A DNA stretch of 64,000 nucleotides from Rhizobium sp. CF080 (GTDB taxonomy: Bacteria; Pseudomonadota; Alphaproteobacteria; Rhizobiales; Rhizobiaceae): contig NZ_AKKC02000002.1 in the NCBI RefSeq assembly GCF_000282095.2, positions 1 through 64,000 on the forward strand, in the 5' to 3' direction. Under the pieces are notes generated by a model. The model was not told the DNA's origin and searched no databases. It was given only the letters and a program-made list of their open reading frames with translations. A program made the position numbers and the translations under genes. Below, piece by piece: positions 61,001 through 64,000 of this stretch (position 1 is the first letter of the stretch; each line of letters starts with the position of its first letter).

Positions 61001-62099
61001 ACTGCGCGCCATCCTGGAAACGGCCACCGACGGTGTGGTGATCATCGGCGCTGAAGGGGATATCCGCTCCTTGAACCGGGCCGCGAGCGCGCTCTTCAAC
61101 TACGATAATGAAGAGATCAACGGCAAACCCTTCGTCACGCTGTTTGCCCATGAGAGCCAGCGAGCGATCCTCGACTATCTCGCAGGCCTTGCCGGCCACG
61201 GCGTCGCCAGCGTCCTCAACGACGGCCGAGAAGTGATCGGCCGCGAGGCGTCCGGCGGCTTTCTGCCGCTGTTCATGACGATCGGCAAGCTGACCTCCTC
61301 GAACGGCTATTGCGCCGTCATCCGCGACATCACCCAATGGAAGCGCACCGAAGACGAATTGCGCACCGCCAAGCGCGCCGCCGAAACCGCAAACGCCCAC
61401 AAGAGCGAGTTCCTCGCGCATGTGAGCCATGAGATCCGCACCCCGCTCAACGCGATCATCGGCTTTGCCGACATGATGGCGACCGAACGCTTCGGGCAGA
61501 TCGGCCACGCCCGTTATGTGGAATATGCCAACGACATCAGCCGATCCGGCCGGCACGTACTCGATATCGTCAACGACCTTCTCGACATTTCGAAGATAGA
61601 GGCCGGCGAGATGGAGCTCGATTTCGTCGCCGTCGGCCTGAACGAGGCGGTGTCTGAAGCTGTTTCTCTGGTACAGCCCCAGGCAAACGGCCAGCGCGTC
61701 ATCATCCGCACGGCGCTCTCGCATGCCGTGCCGCAGGTGGTGGCCGATCCGCGCTCGATCAAGCAGATCGTGCTGAACATCCTGTCGAACGCCATCCGCT
61801 TCACGCCGTCGGGCGGGCAGATCGTGGTGTCCACCGCCTACGAGACGAACGGCAATGTCGTGCTTCGCGTCCGCGATACCGGCATCGGCATGACCCGCTC
61901 GGAACTGGAACTCGCCATGAAGCCGTTCCGCCAGGTGTCGGGCGCTTCGCACAAGCGCGGCGATGGCACCGGGCTCGGCCTGCCGCTGACCAAGGCCATG
62001 GTCGACGCAAACCGTGCCGCCTTCGCCATCACCTCGGCGCCGAACGAAGGCACGCTGGTGGAAATCACCTTCCCTTCACCGCGGGTGCTTGCCAACTGA
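58080..62099 (+). CDS. cbrA: PAS histidine kinase of the CbrA/PdhS family
   Basis: This 1339-residue soluble kinase belongs to the PdhS/DivJ/PleC group that acts on DivK in cell-cycle control. An N-terminal PAS-like part (residues 1-220) is followed by a long, acidic, Ala/Glu-rich stretch (about 220-385), a second PAS-like part (about 390-510), another acidic stretch (about 520-830), PAS domains (about 850-1095), and a kinase core with phospho-His1117 in HVSHEIRTPLNAIIGFADMM, N-box NILSNAIRFTPSGG, DTGIG and GTGLGLPLTKAM. ATG 58080 is preferred to TTG 58074. Symbol assigned from neighbourhood (phasin, acetoacetyl-CoA synthetase). Confidence 0.88.
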   Translation: MSAVQYPFIDIAVHERVRDRFAAGEAIVLFSPDMKNPLWANGRGADLFGFSSIYDFLDQGPNHVDIAFRQIEAAARQLDQVGDIRNLTIRVASGFQRIPVQAVCELVQVQGETAVLFSAPGEKGRLSGSASAARMIEGFDDPDTHMAVIDENGEILAASAEFAGLGVSTQTAKMMTTMAGADPSRLVKRPIPTAKGYLPAAIGKLSSEPALHLLFTVETEQGRAAAANGYEPRDEAPATPEDDQASAGIVMEAAPPATGDSAEDLTVEAISADGFADVIAAVSEIEDTEEPEEEILLETGENLAPVQAAASGAMVEEAASEKAEPIAEAEAVSSVEAIETAEELVSETATAEPLVAEPPLMEAAPAIDPPDAEIAAREPAGFVFRRDGRATRFVWKIDSEGRFREVSTEFADAVGPHAADINGMAFTDLAALFHLDPEGKITELLNKRDTWSGKTIWWPIEGTSLVVPVDLAALPTYTRTREFDGFRGFGIVRISDAAEDPNAVGLTLTRAVPEDVVEQEAESVSEAYEMPVDALELAADDNLSVWQEETSDVPAEIVEIEEHTPDVGAGEDTIIEGPASDESVAEAIAADEAVISEEPEIAEDAEQPAAAEDISADAAPSEDLLAEPVTQDEPKSSMSGRQIPSLLDWPAGERPALRIVENAGRRHSDKVIQLEERRSNRRDGLTPIEQAAFREIARQLDNFVGRRNEEKTPGIPTEAEAPAVEQSEPTAVEPAAVEHETVSAEPFDPVSEDAIEAPAEAMPEIETAPEAEVAPEAEDISEEEAIAFAQDANEAFADAPIEPVADKEAVAEEPADPHPELSDRELLSQMIPVRERIGLSAEIVDQMPVALLVHAGDLLIHGNPEFLRLTGYASVSELAEVGGLDALLQRQDLEGKTTEAGGMVVVRADDALVPVTARLQSVRWDNSTVLMLALMPVVAETQTSSEGGEAADVIPLRAPRPADQLAKLQVEVTELRAILETATDGVVIIGAEGDIRSLNRAASALFNYDNEEINGKPFVTLFAHESQRAILDYLAGLAGHGVASVLNDGREVIGREASGGFLPLFMTIGKLTSSNGYCAVIRDITQWKRTEDELRTAKRAAETANAHKSEFLAHVSHEIRTPLNAIIGFADMMATERFGQIGHARYVEYANDISRSGRHVLDIVNDLLDISKIEAGEMELDFVAVGLNEAVSEAVSLVQPQANGQRVIIRTALSHAVPQVVADPRSIKQIVLNILSNAIRFTPSGGQIVVSTAYETNGNVVLRVRDTGIGMTRSELELAMKPFRQVSGASHKRGDGTGLGLPLTKAMVDANRAAFAITSAPNEGTLVEITFPSPRVLAN

Positions 62100-62452
62100 T
62101 GCGGGGATTATGACCCCGGTTTCGGCCTCGTCGCCGCGTGACATGTTTCAGGTTTCCAGGCTGCAGGCCGATCAATTGCAACTGGAAGAAATAACAGTTT
62201 AAAGTTGCATTCAGGTTCAAAAGAAAGGCAGCCGAAGCTGCCTTTGAAGTTTAATGCTGTCCAACGAGGGTCGGAGGAGACGTCATGTCTATGAAAGCTC
62301 GCGGCTAGGCGTATTTCATACACGAGACGAAACCATGTTGCTCCACTTTTGATCAAAGCGGCTTAATGGGCCGTTAACAGCGTCCAGTTTCTGGAATTTA
62401 TGTTGGATCTGTACCATGGCGATACATGCGGCCTCATCCGCATACCAGCCAT
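62100..62452. other. Intergenic region with bidirectional terminator
   Basis: About 350 bases between convergent genes. A 9-bp hairpin, AAAGGCAGC (62224-62232) with GCTGCCTTT (62237-62245), loop CGAA, can end transcripts on both strands; the minus strand side is followed by CTTTTG. The rest has no convincing gene or other element. Confidence 0.6.
62224..62250. terminator. Terminator between cbrA and acetoacetyl-CoA synthetase gene
   Basis: Nine-base-pair stem with CGAA loop; T residues end the stem on both sides, so it may serve both converging transcripts. Confidence 0.65.

Positions 62453-64000
<1,548 letters not shown>

Noticed and set aside
60558-61952. Long minus-strand frame opposite the kinase core of the CbrA-like gene
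   Set aside because: The plus strand has unmistakable kinase motifs there; the opposite frame has none.

Overview
The window is about 64 kb of GC-rich chromosome from an alphaproteobacterium, almost certainly a member of the Rhizobiaceae (Rhizobium/Agrobacterium/Sinorhizobium group). The signs are an Rrf2-type RirA iron regulator with its three cluster cysteines, a phasin next to a CbrA/PdhS-type histidine kinase and an acetoacetyl-CoA synthetase, a tRNA-His without an encoded G-1, frequent TTG/GTG starts, and many small stress-type genes. I see no rRNA, CRISPR array, insertion sequence, phage or integration site. This is a core-like region whose interest lies in gene neighbourhoods, small genes and regulatory sites.

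Layout. 1-6.7 kb: small conserved genes, two transglutaminase-like proteins, a cold-shock protein, a DUF6481 protein, a fatty acid desaturase and a DUF1488 protein. 6.7-14.9 kb: a GNAT-like protein, AdhP-type alcohol dehydrogenase, a fused phosphotransferase/P-loop kinase, and a phosphate acyltransferase - acetate kinase - phosphoketolase set (acetyl-phosphate metabolism). 15.0-16.3 kb: exported MsrB and MsrA. 16.4-20.0 kb: an MFS exporter and a membrane diguanylate cyclase. 20.1-28.9 kb: a complete kdp potassium-pump operon reading leftward (27-aa ORF, kdpF, kdpA, 50-aa ORF, kdpB, kdpC, kdpD, kdpE, PTS IIA-like gene), preceded by three small genes. 30-33.3 kb: two FAD amine/amino-acid oxidoreductases and a TetR regulator. 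33.5-42 kb: gluconokinase, an orphan TadG-like protein, an AbrB-family membrane protein, RirA, small genes, an M48 protease/YjgN pair, and mmsA with a divergent LysR regulator. 43.3-49.4 kb: a TRAP transporter joined to an SsuD monooxygenase and a signal-less SsuA-like protein, with a divergent ArsR and a GST. 49.6-53.8 kb: a receiver-EAL protein and its sensor kinase. 53.8-57.1 kb: a molybdopterin oxidoreductase, cytochrome b, Met-rich MxKDx peptide, ECF sigma factor and NrsF anti-sigma. 57.2-64 kb: tRNA-His, phasin, the CbrA-like kinase and a truncated acetoacetyl-CoA synthetase.

How the parts work together. The most interesting set is the ECF/NrsF locus. Its two divergent promoters carry the same element, TGTAAC-N15-CGAATG, and a closely related element (TGTAACC-N16-CGTAAT) precedes msrB-msrA some 40 kb away. 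The set resembles periplasmic methionine-based defence against reactive chlorine or sulfite described around SigF/NrsF in other bacteria. The kdp operon holds an undescribed-looking 50-aa membrane ORF that contains a perfect 14-bp hairpin between kdpA and kdpB, and it ends in a PTS IIA gene that could tune KdpD. The TRAP/SsuD/SsuA-like operon looks like a non-ABC organosulfur uptake locus. All functions are inferred from sequence reading alone.
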